Shown here in pieces: positions 33,350 to 45,825 of a stretch of DNA of 64,000 nt; the stretch's first letter is position 1, and every line of letters begins with the position of its first letter. Source of the stretch: Toxonevra muliebris (lineage: Eukaryota; Arthropoda; Insecta; Diptera; Pallopteridae). Under the pieces are notes generated by a model, which saw only the letters and a list, made by a program, of their open reading frames with translations, had not been told where the DNA came from and ran no database searches. The position numbers were made by a program, and so were the translations under genes. Location: the NCBI GenBank assembly GCA_963691655.1, contig OY829328.1, forward strand, positions 74,838,400-74,902,399, written 5' to 3'.

Positions 33350-36345
33350 TGTTTTGTATATTTTAGGTCTTATATTTTCGACAAAATTTCAGTTTTAATT
33401 AAATCCAAATGCTTGGTCTGGATATCGCGATAACTTTTGGTCTGAATATCAAGATAGTTTTTGGTCTAATTTAGTTTGAATTTGATATGTTTTTAGTCTG
33501 AATTTTGGGCGACTTTTGGTCAAAGATTTTGTCTGATTTTTCATCAGAATACTATACTCAAATTTTGTTTTTAAGTTTGGTCAGCTTTTTAGTATAAATT
33601 TTGGTTAAATTTTTTGACTGAATTGTCATCCAAAATTTGGTCTAAGTTTCAGTCCGATTTTGGTCTCTGAATTTTAGTCTAAATTTTGGTCTCTAAAATC
33701 AAGTTCAATTTTTTGTCTGAATTTGTGTTAAAAATTCGATTTGAATTTTGATTTGCTTTTTGGTATAAATTTTGGACTGATTTTTTGACTGAATTGTGAT
33801 TCGTGAATTGCGAAATTGTGTCTAAATTTTACTCCCCTTTTTTTTCCTGTTTGGTTTTTGAATTTTAGTTTAAATTTTGATACAATTTTGGTCTAATTCT
33901 TTGTCAAAATTTTTTTTTAAATTTTGATTTGAGTCTTGGGCTGAGATTTGGTCTGCCTTTTGGTCTAAATATTAGCCTGATTTTTTTACTGAATTGTAAT
34001 CCGATACTTAGTTTGATTTTCTTGGTCTGACTTTTTGTTCGATTTTGTTCTCAGAATTTCAGTCTAAAATTTGGTCACAATTTGGTCTCTGAATTTTATT
34101 CCAACTTTTAGCCTGAACTTTAGTCTCTGAAATTAGATCTGATTTTTTGCGTGAATTTTGGTATAAATTTTGATTTGAATTTTGGTCTGCTTTTTGGTAT
34201 AAATTTTGGTCGTATTTTTTGACTGAATTGTGATCTGAAATTTGGTCTAACTTCGTTAGTCTAAGTTTTAGTCTGATTTTGGTCTCTGAATTTTAATCTT
34301 AAAATTGATCTTCATTTTGGTATAAGTTTTGGCCTGATTTTTTGACTAAATTAGGTTCTGAAATTTGGTCTAATTTTGTTTGTTCAGGCTTTGGCTTAAA
34401 TTTGGTTCCCTTTTTTTCTAGTTTGTTTCTAAATTTTAGTATGATTGTGGTTTCTGAATTTTGTTTAGTTTTGTGTAGATTTTTTACGTGAATTTTGGTA
34501 TAAATTTTGATTTGAATTTTGGTCTGCTTTTTTGTATAAATTTTGGGCTAATGTTTTGACTGAATTGTTGTCCGAAATTTGGTCTGCATTTTGATTAGAT
34601 TTTGGTATTCGAATTGCAATCTAGATATTAATTCTTTTATGGTTTCAGAATTTCAGTCTAAAATTTGGTCCCAATTTGGTCTCTGAATTTTATTCCAACT
34701 TTTAGCCTGAACTTTAGTCTCTGAAATTAGATCTGATTTTTTGCGTGAATTTTGGTATACATTTTGGTATAAGATTTGGTCAGCTTTTTGGTATAAATTT
34801 TGGTTAAATTTTTTGACTGAATTGTGATCCGAAATTTGGTCTAATTTTGTTGGTCTAAGTTTTAGTCCGATTTTGGTCTTTGAATTTTAGTCTAAATTTT
34901 GGTCTCTGAAATCAAGTTCAATTTTTTGTCTGAATTTGTGTTAAAAATTCGATTTGAATTTTGATTTGCTTTTTGGTATAAATTTTGGACTGATTTTTTG
35001 ACTGAATTGTGATTCGTGAATTGCGAATTGTGCCTAAATTTTACTCTGCTTTTTTTCCTGTTTGGTTTCTGAATTTTAGTTTAAATTTTGATACAATTTT
35101 GGTCTAATTTTTTGCCAAAATTTTTGTTTAAATTTTGATTTGAGTTTTGGGCTGAGATTTGGTCTGCCTTTTGGTCTAAATATTAGCCTGATTTTTTGAC
35201 TGAATTGTAATCCGATACTTAGTTTGATTTTCTTGGTCTGACTTTTTGTTCGATTTTGTTCTCAGAATTTCAGTCACAATTGGTCTCTGAATTTTATTCC
35301 AACTTTTAGCCTGAACTTTAGTCTCTGAAATTAGGTCTGAGTTTTTGCGTGAATTTTAGTATAAATTTTGATTTGAATTTTGGTTTGCTTTTTGGTATAA
35401 ATTTTTGGCTAATTTTTTGGCAGAATTGTTGAATTGTGTTGAATTTTGGTTTAAGATTTGGTCTGCTTTTTGGTATAAATTTCGGTCGGATTTTTTGAGT
35501 GAATTGTGATCCGAAATTTGGTCTAATTTTGTTGGTCTAAGTTTTAGTCTGATTTTGGTCTCTGAATTTTAGTCTAATTTTTGGTCTCTGGAGTCTAAAT
35601 TTCTGTTTTAATTATTGATTAAAATTTGATCTTCATTTTGGTATAAGTTTTGGCCTGATTTTTTGACTAAATTAGGATCTGAAATTTGGTCTAATTTTGT
35701 TTGTTCAGGCTTTGGTCTAAATTTGGTTCTCTTTTTTTCTATTTTGTTTCTGAATTTTAGTCTAAATTTTGGTATGATTGTGGTCTTTGAATTTTGTTTA
35801 GTTTTGTGTAGATTTTTTGCGTGAATTTTGGTATAAATTTTGATTTGAATTTTGGTCTGCTTTTTTGTATAAATTTTGGGCTAATGTTTCGACTGAATTG
35901 TTGTCCGAAATTTGGTCTGCATTTTGATAAGATTTTGGTATTCGAATTGCAATCTAAATATTAATCCTTTTATGGTTTCGGAATTTTAGTCTAAATTTTG
36001 ATCTGATTTTTAATTTCTGAAATTTAGTGTAATATTTTGTGTAAATTTCGATATTAATTTTGATTTTAATTTTTGTCTGAAATTTGGCCAGCGTTTTGGT
36101 CTAAATTTATGGCCTGTTTTTAAGGCGGAATTATGATTCGAAATTTAGTCTGATTTTGCTGGTTTTGATTTTCATTTATATTTTGATCTTTGATTTTCGA
36201 TACAATTTTGGTCTTTGAATTTTAGTTTTCAAATTTCAGTAAATATTTTTGTCCGATTCCGATCTCTGAATTTTAGTATAATTTTTTGTGTGAACTTTGG
36301 TATAAATTTTAATTTGAATTTTGGTCTGGGATTTCGTCTGCTTTT
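33350..36345 (+). repeat. GGTCTGAATTTT phrase array 2 (3 kb)
   Basis: Three kilobases of TTTTGGTCTGAATTTT-like words. Longer units recur: the segment beginning GTTTGATTTTCTTGGTCTGA at 34011 returns at 35222 (1211 bases), and TTAGG(T/A)TCTGAAATTTGG at 34351 returns at 35672 (1321). A segment with TTCCAACTTTTAGCCTGAAC appears three times about 600 bases apart (about 34100, 34690 and 35300). No coding frame or gene. Confidence 0.88.
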
Positions 36346-36640
36346 TTTTTTTTTGTATAAATAGATGGCATTAAAGTTGAAAATTCCTAGTTTTGAATTG
36401 ATTGTAATGAAAGACGGGCTCTAGATTTTATTACGCTATAGTTCTAATGCTACCTAAGTACATGTTCGATGTTGCTCTCAAGTTAGTTCCGTTGTAGTTA
36501 ACTGTATTAACTGTTATGCTTTGATTTTAATCCCAGCCCTTTCGGATTAGTTATAAAAAGAGAAAAACCTTCGGTTGCATACCTAAGCGCCTCGACGATG
36601 ACAGAATAGGCAGCCTTGAGACAAGAATAAGGTATCAAAA

Positions 36641-36885
36641 CCAGTGAATTCAGGATGAAAAATTATTTCCATAACTTTGGCATGAACCAGTAACTTTATA
36701 ACAAACCAGTGACTTCAGCAAAAACAAAAAAAAAAACAAAAAAACAGTGACAGCAGCATAAAATAGTGACTTCAGCATAAATCAATGACTTCACCTCATA
36801 CCAGCGACTTCAGCAAAAAGCAATGACCAGTGACTTCAAAATAAACTAGTGACTTCAGTTTAAACTAAAGACTTTAGCCACCAAT
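36641..36885 (+). repeat. CAGTGACTTCAGCATAAA phrase array
   Basis: About ten loose copies of an 18-21-base phrase containing AGTGACTTCAGC, with A-rich interruptions. It lies between array 2 and the LINE, and its core resembles the array at 30040-30210. Confidence 0.75.
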
Positions 36886-37273
36886 ATTCACAAAAAGCTT
36901 GGCTAGAAACTTGTTGCTGCGCAAATACCGTTAGCGGCTAAAAGGAAAAGATACCATAGATCTTGACATAGGTATTATAATTAGTACAATCAGTCTGAGT
37001 CTACACTGAGCAGGAGAGGAGTAGGGGACCATATCATTCACATGAAGTTATTCCCCTACTTTTCTCTTGTTCTGTGTGATTTCAGACTACTAAGATATAC
37101 GTGAGAACCTCTTACCCTTTACCACAACACTAATCCCACGCATTGGCATGTAAACGTGTTTTTTTTTCGAATTTTTAAGATATATAGTTTAAAGATTTGA
37201 AATATTTATTGTTAGTTTCTAAGTACAGAAAGATTCAATAAATAAAAAAAGTATAAATAAAAAACAAAAAAAA
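36886..37273. other. Unassigned spacer
   Basis: AT-rich to A-rich DNA upstream of the truncated LINE. Nothing recognised. Confidence 0.4.
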
Positions 37274-38802
37274 TATTTTCAAAGATTTTCCGATATTTCA
37301 AACTACCGCGGTATAGCTAAACTTAGTGTGATACCAAAGTTATTTGAATTAATCATTACAAATCAGTTAAAGCACTCTATTGGATCGTTGATTTCCCCAT
37401 TTCAGCACGGCTTTCTTAAGGGTAGGTCTACAGTTACAAATCTCTTGGAATTCACTACTCACATTATTAGTGGATTTTCTAATAACTTACAGACCGACGT
37501 AATATATACCGACTTCAGTAAGGCGTTTGATAAGGTTAATCACGATTAACTAATTAAAAAACTTGATTTACTTGGTTTTCCAATATTGCTGTTAAATTGG
37601 ATTAATTCTTACTTAAGAAATAGAAATCAGAGAGTGGTGTTCAAGGGCTCAACATCATTCGCTATTGGAGTTCCATCTGGTGTACCTCAGGGTAGTCATC
37701 TTGGTCCCATTTTGTTCCTTATTTACATTAATGACCTCCCATCTGTTATCCGTCACTCAAAAATGTTGATGTATGCTGATGATGTAAAACTGTTTATTTC
37801 ACACTATTCTGATGAGGCTTACAATTTGCTTCAATCTGACTTCACGGCATTATCACATTGGTGTCAGATAAACTTAATGTTTTTAAATTTAAAGAAATGT
37901 AAGTCTATGGTCTTTTCGAGACGTCAGCCAATTCCTTCACATTACTTTATAAATGATTATACCCTGGAGGTAGTGAACACTTTTACTGATTTGGGTATAG
38001 TTATGGATCCTAAATTGCGTTTTAATCTGCATATCAATATGTGTGTTAATAAAGCAAAGGGAATTTTTGCATTCGTTAAAAGATGGGCTATTGAATTTAG
38101 TGATCCGTATATAACAAAAACACTTTTTACGGCACTGGTAAGACCTATTTTGGAGTATGGTTCAACAGTTTGGAGTCCTCAATATAATTGCTATAAAGAC
38201 AGACTTGAGTCAGTTCAAAAACAGTTTCTCTTGTTTGTGTTAAGAAATTTACGTTGGAATCCATTACATAATTTACCTTCTTACATACATCGTCTCAAAT
38301 TTATTGACCTACCGACATTAGACAGCAGAAGAACTATGCTGAATGTTATATTTATGACTAAATTACTGAATGGTGACATTCATTCTGAATTTCTACTAAA
38401 TAAAATTGACTTAAATATCCCAAATCGTTGTTCAAGGTATCCTATCTTGATTAAATTGAGTACTCGCCGATCTAACTATGCCCAAAATGATCCATTACGT
38501 TGCATATGCAATGATTTCAACAACCAACATGGTTTATTTGATATAACTGATGATTCCTTATTTTCTATAAAACAAGCAATTTTAAATTCCTTTAATGATT
38601 AAATAGCTGATGATTCTAATCTGTAGCTGTTTGAAAACCATTGGGATATATTACTTCACCCATCCACGAGTTGCGTTACAGAGGCAGTCCGGGCTGTTTC
38701 TGTTTCAGTCACCGATCCGTTCGCTTTGCGGATGTGCCCCTCGGTCGGGTGGGCGGGTAACTGGGTCCGCTGGGATTCGTTCGAAAAAAAAAAAAAAAAA
38801 AA
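37274..38802 (+). mobile_element. 5'-truncated LINE with poly(A) tail
   Basis: Starts inside the reverse transcriptase domain at about 37274, ends with a 19-20 A run at 38783-38802, and has a GC-richer 3' untranslated region of about 180 bp. 5' truncation with a poly(A) end is the signature of LINE insertion by target-primed reverse transcription. Target duplications were not resolved in the A-rich flanks. Confidence 0.85.
37289..38602 (+). pseudogene. LINE reverse transcriptase, one nonsense codon
   Basis: The frame reads SDISNYRGIAKLSVIPKLFE from about 37289, then FQHGFLKGRSTVTNL, YTDFSKAFDKVNHD (catalytic Asp 37511-37513), GVPSGVPQGSHLGPILF, MLMYADDVKLF (YADD box 37772-37783), LRFNLHINMCVNKAK and RPILEYGSTVWSP, ending NSFND-stop at 38600-38602. 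Only one interruption is seen, a TAA at 37547-37549 in the same frame, where the family has Leu (a TTA to TAA change would explain it). No RNase H domain follows. The motif set fits the CR1/jockey superfamily, though I cannot fix the clade. It copied the element's RNA into DNA at a nicked target. It is a recent copy but truncated, so inactive. Confidence 0.88.
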
Positions 38803-40998
38803 AGAAATACACATTGAACCTGATCTGATAACGATCTCTATTGACACAAGGTCTGTCCTAATTTTAACTCCACGATATCAGCAGCGTTGAAATCGCACCA
38901 AACGATAACTTTTTCTGTATGTAATGATATTTGCAAGATCTCTTGAATTTTATCGCTTAACGCAATTTTTCACCAATACCGATTGCAACTGCCTTAGAAC
39001 TCATTCACCGAAAAGTTTACGATTTTAATGGTCTTGAGGCTCAGCAAATTACAATTCACTGCAGCAGTACTATAGCTAATTCTGCTTTGAAAATGTATAG
39101 AGATTTTCATGCTCAGTGTATTTGAAATTAAATAAAAACTAAATGCAACATTCGAAATTTGAGACTCTAGCGTGTATAATTAAAATTTTGAAACGAATTT
39201 TAATTGTCCCTACCTTACTTTACCCTTTTTTTTTTAATTTTTCTCAAGCCTTCAAATTTGCTTCACAAATTATAGATTTCTGTTCAGCTTTATTGATAAT
39301 CCATTTCTCCCACGCAAATTTAGCATAGGTTCGAAATATCTCAAAACACCAAATAACATACTTTTAAAAATTACACAGCTATGCCCCAAGCGTAAATATA
39401 TTAGATGAGAGCAGCACTAAAAAAACGGCTGTGCAAGGAGCAGACAAATCATTTCAATAATACCACCAATTTGTTGTATACAAATTGCTATGCCACAACC
39501 ACTGACTGTGGTTGTGTTGATGGAATTGATGGACACTTGGCGGAAACACATTTTGACACGTTACCACCGAGCCACAATGCATAACAATAAAAATAAAAAT
39601 AATAATTAAATATAAAGACAAATAAAATAAATTTACAAGAAAACGTAAAGAAAATTTAAAACATTTATACACATGCATGCGTGATTTTCAAGCACGCACA
39701 ATATGTAACGCATACAGCAAAATCACAACGCAACCTCAGTGGCAGTGACAGCAGTAGATTTATGACACTGTGTTGCTTTTTCGACAACTTGATGCACATC
39801 GGCGCGCCGCGGCATCAAGTAGAATTTCATGTTGTTTCGTCATGCTTTTTCGAGTTGCTCATAGATCTTCATAAATGTTTAAGATTTTTCCTATATTATT
39901 ATCAAATACATACATTTAGTGGGGAGCGCTTTCAACACACGTTTGCAAATTAAGACCGGGAGTCCAGCGCAGGTGGATTCACTATCTCCTCTTTCCAGCA
40001 GTTTAGAATCTTTCTTGATGCTGTAAGTTTTCGTTCCGAATGTTAAACTAAAGTGGCAGTTTGAATCTTTTTTTTTTTTTTTACCGCACATCGTTATGGA
40101 AGAAGAAGAAGAAAAATAAACTTATTTCAGGCTTTTTCACAAATTGGCTTTCTTAAATAAAAAACTCTTCCGTTTTTCTCGACATTAGTATGAAAGCCAA
40201 TGGGTAAACCTATAAAAAAAAGGCAAAAATATGCGAAATATTTTTACAAAAATAAATCAAGATATTGATTCAGACAAATTGAAATGTAAGATTGAAAGAA
40301 GCGCCGTAGGCGAAATTTTTTTACAAAAATAAAGAAAAAATGAAAATATTTTAAAAAAATCGCGATTTATTTTTACTAAAGTCAAGTATACAGAATTTTG
40401 TTGTTCAGTGACCTATAGTAAAATTTCATGGGCAACATATTTTTTAAACATATTAACCCTCTATCAACCCTCGTAATGGGTGAAAAAAGAAACTTTTTCG
40501 AAAAAAGCAAAAAAGACCCATAATGGTGGGCGCCAAAGGGTTAATATGTAGCAAGAAAGTATTCTTATATATGTTTTGTCAAATATGACAGCCATAATAA
40601 ACAAATGAATATATATAGAAAAAAAATAGATAAACATAAGCCGCTGTACAAAAATCAACCGATGAAAAGTATCATACAAATTTTTCACTACCAAAAATGG
40701 TGCTTGCTTACTAAAAATGGTGCCATTAACAATAGAATTTTACAACTGTTGAGTTGTGAAAACCCGATGACAGAGACCTAATCATCAGGGTCCCTAAAAA
40801 CCCTCGAGTAATGAGTTTCAAGTGAATCCGATCAATTTTTAAAATAAATTCGGGCATATCGGATCCGTCATTTTAAATTTTAAAAATCTTATGTCAAATT
40901 CGTAATCAGCGAATCTGAAAACCCCTGAGCAACGATTTTGAAGCTGTTTCTCGAAAACTTGTTTTTGAACGTTAGATCTCTTTTTAAATACACCAAGG
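38803..40998. other. Unassigned spacer
   Basis: Over 2 kb of AT-rich DNA with poly-T/A runs (40068-40081) and scattered short frames. No domain, RNA gene or repeat end recognised. Confidence 0.4.
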
Positions 40999-41324
40999 CA
41001 CAATTGACAGGCTGAGAGGAAAAGCGGGCTAAAATTTATATAAGAGCAAAAGTGAAATAATTTAGAGTGTCAGTGCAAGAATGGCATAAGTAATACGGTT
41101 TAGAGTGAAAATGAAACGCCATAAAAGTAAGAGCAAAAATGGTATAACAATTCTTTCAGAGCAAGAACAGCATAGTTTTTTATGCCGTTTTCGCTCTGAA
41201 CATATTTCGTTTCACTTTTGCTCTGAACATATTTCATTTTGCTTTTGCTCTTAAGTAAAATTATTCCATTTTTTTCTGAACGTAGAAGTTATACCACTTT
41301 TGCTCTCAGCCTCTCAATTATGTG
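40999..41324. mobile_element. Fold-back MITE with GAGCAAAAGTG repeats
   Basis: CACAATTGACAGGCTGAGAG at 40999 is mirrored by CTCTCAGCCTCTCAATTATG near 41303-41324. The interior is built from GAGCAAAARTGAAA-like words, in one orientation in the left half and the complement in the right half. The right half (41155-41324) recurs inverted at 63222-63371, which supports a dispersed family. Confidence 0.72.
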
Positions 41325-42344
41325 TATAACTTTCGTTTTACTTCGAATTTTTCACTAATATTTTATGCAAGAATTCCTGAAACTATAAGAAAACCAAAAA
41401 TCAAAAAAACTAAATTGTGTATTAACGAACACAAGGCAGAAGTGAAACTTCTTGTGAACTAAACGAAACACAAGCAAATAATAAGCAAATGAAATTTTTC
41501 AATCGCTAAATTTTTAACTTCATTGGCTTGTGTTTTTTAATTTCATTTGCTTTTTTTTTTGGGATTATGCTAGAAGAAAAATTGCAACTCTGTACCGGTA
41601 ATGTCGATGACAATTGTAGCGAACTCTTTTTGTGTGTGACATCTTTATGTAATTCCTTGGACATTTGCGCCATCTGTATGTGAAATGTATAACTCTCATA
41701 AACTTTAAGATGGCGACGCCACACATTGTTCGACAAAATTATGTCGCATTGCAAACTTACGCACGACGTCACATCCAGTTGGTTTTACTCTAAGACAAGA
41801 GAAAAGAAGTTTCACTTAAATCGATGATCATCAAATTTCAAACTTGACTGTCCCCTTAAATCAATAACATAGCCGTCCCTTTATATGAGGTAATAGCGGG
41901 TCAAATTGGCTTATAATATCGATCATTCGTGCGTTATATTACGCATCACAATCACGCACATAAATATTTACATACAATTTCAGCTAAATAAATAAGAAAA
42001 AATACAAAAAAAATCAACATTCAGGCATCAAAAATCGTGAATACCTGAAGCCAGCAACAATGAAGCAATGAAACATTCAACATTGCCAATCATGAAGGCG
42101 GTAGCAGCTAAAATAAATATACGCTTTTATCTGTTGTTGCTGTTTTTATTTTTTATTATTTGTTGTAAAGCTAAATGCTGCTTGTTTTCTGACTGTATGT
42201 CTGCCAACGATGACAATGTCAACATAAAGAACTTTTTATGTAGATACATAGATATTTGTTTTTTTTTTTTTAAGTTTCTGTATTTTTACTTATCCCTTTC
42301 GATGTTGTTCGTCCACTGAAAAAATAAATAAATCAAATTCATAC
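41325..42344. other. Unassigned spacer
   Basis: AT-rich. A short frame at 42068-42319 has a hydrophobic stretch but no recognisable domain, and was not called as a gene. Confidence 0.4.
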
Positions 42345-42688
42345 ACAAGTGCAGTGGCGGATACAGGAAACATTTTTTGGGGCAGAGGGGGGGGGGGGAG
42401 GGGATATAAAAATTCTCCATATGAATCAAAACGCCAAAACGCCGGCTCGAACGTTTTCTTTTTATTTAAGATCGCTGCTTCCTACCCTGTATTAAAATTT
42501 TCTCTTTCCTATCTGGGATTTTTTTTATATCGACCCGAATCCTATAATTTTGTTTTTTTGTTTTTTTTTTTGGTGGATTCAATTCTCTACCTGAGAATAG
42601 AACCCGTTGAACTGGTACTTGAGTCAGTATGTCAGTAAATCACCGAAATGATCCATTTTATTAGAACAATCCATTTGGACATTTTTTA

Positions 42689-42760
42689 AGAATTTAACCC
42701 CATCTGGGAATCGAACCTGAGGCAGATGGAACTCCAGTCAAGCACTCATCCACGAAGTAA
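42689..42760 (-). repeat. Degenerate tRNA-like sequence
   Basis: On the minus strand GTTACTTCGTGGATGAGTGC resembles an A-box region and AGGTTCGATTCCC a B box, at tRNA-like spacing. It is probably the head of an old SINE and not a functional tRNA. Confidence 0.5.
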
Positions 42761-42779
42761 CCATTGTTGAACGTAGTCG

Positions 42780-43150
42780 AGCTGTTGCTGAGCTAGATTA
42801 GCAGCTTCTGAAGGAGATTAATTTGACGCAAAAATGGCAGTATCGTCTGTATAAGTAACTATAGTAATACCATCAGTTTCCGGCAAGTCGCAGGTAAAAA
42901 TCGAATAAAAAGCTGGACCCAGAAAACTACCCTGTGGTACTCCGGCTTTCACATCGCATTTGGCTGATGTTTCATCATTTACTTTGACACAGAATTATGG
43001 GACTTTAAGACCAAATAAATTGGAGCTGGAAGTAAATTTTTTAATTTATATAATAGCCTTTGATGCCAAACTTTTTCGAATGCTTCTTGAATGTCCAAAA
43101 ATATGGCAAAGCAATATTTTGTGCGTTCCAGAAAGTCAGTGACAATATTG
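42780..43150 (-). pseudogene. Jockey-type LINE reverse transcriptase fragment
   Basis: Minus-strand reading gives AIFLDIQEAFEKVWHQRLLY followed by KLKNLLP (RT motif A with its Asp), then KAGVPQGSFLGPAFYSIFTC, then YTDDTAIFASN (catalytic Asp pair at 42842-42853). The order and wording fit the jockey clade. Only the fingers/palm part remains and it carries a stop. It lies inside the hAT-like element at 42352-44853. Confidence 0.8.
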
Positions 43151-43557
43151 ATGATATTGCTCGGAAGTACCGTGCTTATGACGATTGGTGATTCGGAACT
43201 ATATTCTTATTTTCTTGTATTATTAGCAATCTACTATTTCGAATATTTTCGAGAATATTGCCAGCAAACTTATAGGTATATATGAGGGTACTGAGTTTCC
43301 ACGTTTATTTGGTTTAGGTGTCATTATTATTTCAGCACATTTTCATAGAGAAGGAAACTGGTTTAATGAGCAAGATGATTCATTACACTAGTTTACAGCC
43401 GAAAAGTACCAAAAACAGAACATATTTGGGTGGATAAATTAGGACCTCCTGAACACAAGAAAAAACATTTTTTTTTTCTATGGTAAGAATTTTTCCCGAG
43501 CAATAATTTTGTGTTTTTAGGGGTATGGTTTCACTCAAGTCCTTGTAGAGTTCAAAC

Positions 43558-44347
43558 CAAGGCCGTATTTAGGGGGAGGTTTTGGGGGTTCTGACCGCTT
43601 TAAATTGAATCAGTTTGAAAAGTTTAAAAATTAATAAAAAATAGAAAAAAATATCGGATCCTTGTAAAATTAGACTTGAACCAAATTTTTTTTTCCTAAA
43701 ACGTGACGTGATGGGAAATTTTTGACCTCAGATTCGTGTTCAACGTGAAAAATTCTTTCGCAAAAACTTCATCTTATTAGCAAAACCCATGCAGTTTTAG
43801 GAGGTAATCTTAAAGTATAATTAATTTTTTAACGCATTATTGCTGAGAGCACCACGACTAGAAAGATCTCTTTCAATGCTCTGACTTCACGAATTTAGGG
43901 AATATAAGCCAACCTTATCCGGGTTCCTTATCATTGATAATGGCTCAAATTCCCAATGATGATCATTTGAAAAAAATGAGCCTCTACTATTTTTTGTAAT
44001 TTTTATAAGGTTGGGTACATCATCAGAAGTGGGAAGTCAATGAGTTAATGAAATTATGTCCCTTACGATAAAAAAAAAATGCACTAGAATTCACATTGAA
44101 TAATATTTATTTAAAACAAATTTAATTGGATTATTCTGGGAATTTTTTGTCACTTTTGGCCATTTTTTTGAGGTTAAGATTGAAAAAAATCGGAAAATTT
44201 TTCCTAAAATTTTAATTTTGTAGGGTCCATCAAATGTATCATCGATTTAATTTATTGTATTTAAAAATCAGTTTGATAAAAATTATTTATGAATATTTTC
44301 TTCGAATGGAAACTCCCCCCCGAAAAAAATTTCTGACTACGGCCCTG
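43558..44347. mobile_element. hAT-like non-autonomous element, copy 2
   Basis: CAAGGCCGTATTTAGGGGG to GACTACGGCCCTG with an exact 8-bp duplication GTTCAAAC at 43550-43557 and 44348-44355. It is a shorter relative (790 bp) of the copies at 8103 and 47220, with internal deletions. Non-coding. Confidence 0.87.
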
Positions 44348-44860
44348 GTTCAAACAAAGAGCTCGATCGAAATGAATTGCAAATCGTTGAAAAAGTTATT
44401 GAATACCCTTTCCATCGATATGATATTTGCTTTGATAATAACAATGGCCATTTTTTCAAGATTTTTTTCAAATTTTCAATTTTAAATTCAATTTATTTTT
44501 AATTATAAGTCAAAATCAGGGGCATTTCTTTTTTTCAATGCATAGTGTATTTAATTACAAATATTTCAATTCTAAGTTGATCAAGATTGGATGAAAAATA
44601 AATAATTTATGGATTTTTTTTGTGAGGTCCCAATTTATCCACCCAAATATGTTTTGTTCTTAGTACTTTTCAAGACTTGAAATTTGTAAACCAGTGTTAT
44701 TCTTATAATTGAAAGTAAATCGTAATAACTAAAAACAACAATAACTAATTATGTTCATCTTTTTGCCTTTTTAAGTTATTCAATTTTTAAGTGTTTGAAA
44801 ATCTTTTGGGAGGGGAAATTTCCCCCTGTTTCCCCCCCTTGTATCCGCCCCTGACAAGTG

Positions 44861-45825
44861 CCGGGCGAATATGCATACAAAGCTGAAGATGCAGTCTAAA
44901 ATAAACAAAAAAACAACTCAATGTTTTTTGTAAAACTTTAATGCAAACGTTTAAACAAATAGATCAACTCAACTAAAATTGAATCCACACTATTGAATCA
45001 GTTGCAAGCAATAAATAAAGAAGTGGCAGAGAGAGAGAGAGGAAATGTGCGCGGCAGAAATCTCAAATAAATCTGAGTTAATAAAGAAACGAAAATATTT
45101 GAACTATAATTAAGTAATTATAAATATCATGAGGTAATTATGTTATGAAATTTTGAATTATGAATTATGGCATTAAACATTTTTATTACTAATATTGGTA
45201 TTTATATAACGAAAGTGAGAAATAAATGTCATAATTTTCAATAACTTTTGAACAAGATTTTTCCCATTCACATTACTCTACTTCGGCAATTTTTTTGTTA
45301 CTTCATTTGTAATTTATAAGCGGACGATTTAAAAAAAAAAACCTTTTTCAATTTCATTTATTAAATTTATTATGTGTGATCCAGCTTTGTATGAATATAC
45401 GAGAGTCAAAGCTAAGGTATTTGAAACATTTGTGAAATGGTGCAATACTAAACTGACAATATTGTAATCTGTCACATTAAATTAAGGTTATTTTTTCCTC
45501 TTTTTTTTTAAATATGGGTACAAAAAGATTTTTTTTTTGAGATTAGTTGCATGTATGAAAAAATCAAAAGAAATCGTGTGGTGTGAGTTATGATCTGTGA
45601 CACTTAGTTATTATCAGATTCCGATAAAAATGTCAACAATTGGATTCACAGTAATAAAATTGATAGACATTTAAATTAAAAATACATTTTCACTTTATCG
45701 TTATATTTATTTTCACAATATGTTGAGTTGGACAGAGAAAATATCCCACAATTTTCAACATGATGTGAATAAAGATTTTTTTAAGTTTCCTGGCTATTTG
45801 AACATCTCTATTTAATTTCGTTCAG
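44861..45825. other. Unassigned AT-rich spacer
   Basis: Short GA run at 45029-45041. Nothing else recognised. Confidence 0.4.

Larger units (their letters stand above)
42352..44853. mobile_element. hAT-like element with nested insertions
   Basis: CAGTGGCGGATACAGG starts at 42352 and CTTGTATCCGCCCCTG ends at 44853, so the ends pair as CAG(T/G)GGCGGATACA. A direct repeat ACAAGTG lies at 42345-42351 and 44854-44860 (seven exact bases). G and C runs lie just inside the ends (42383-42400, 44823-44838). Inside are a tRNA-like relic, LINE reverse transcriptase debris, and a complete hAT-like copy at 43558-44347. No transposase of its own was found. Confidence 0.75.

Noticed and set aside
33350..36345. 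CRISPR-like array
   Set aside because: Repeats are degenerate, have no constant repeat plus unique spacer structure, and the genome is eukaryotic.
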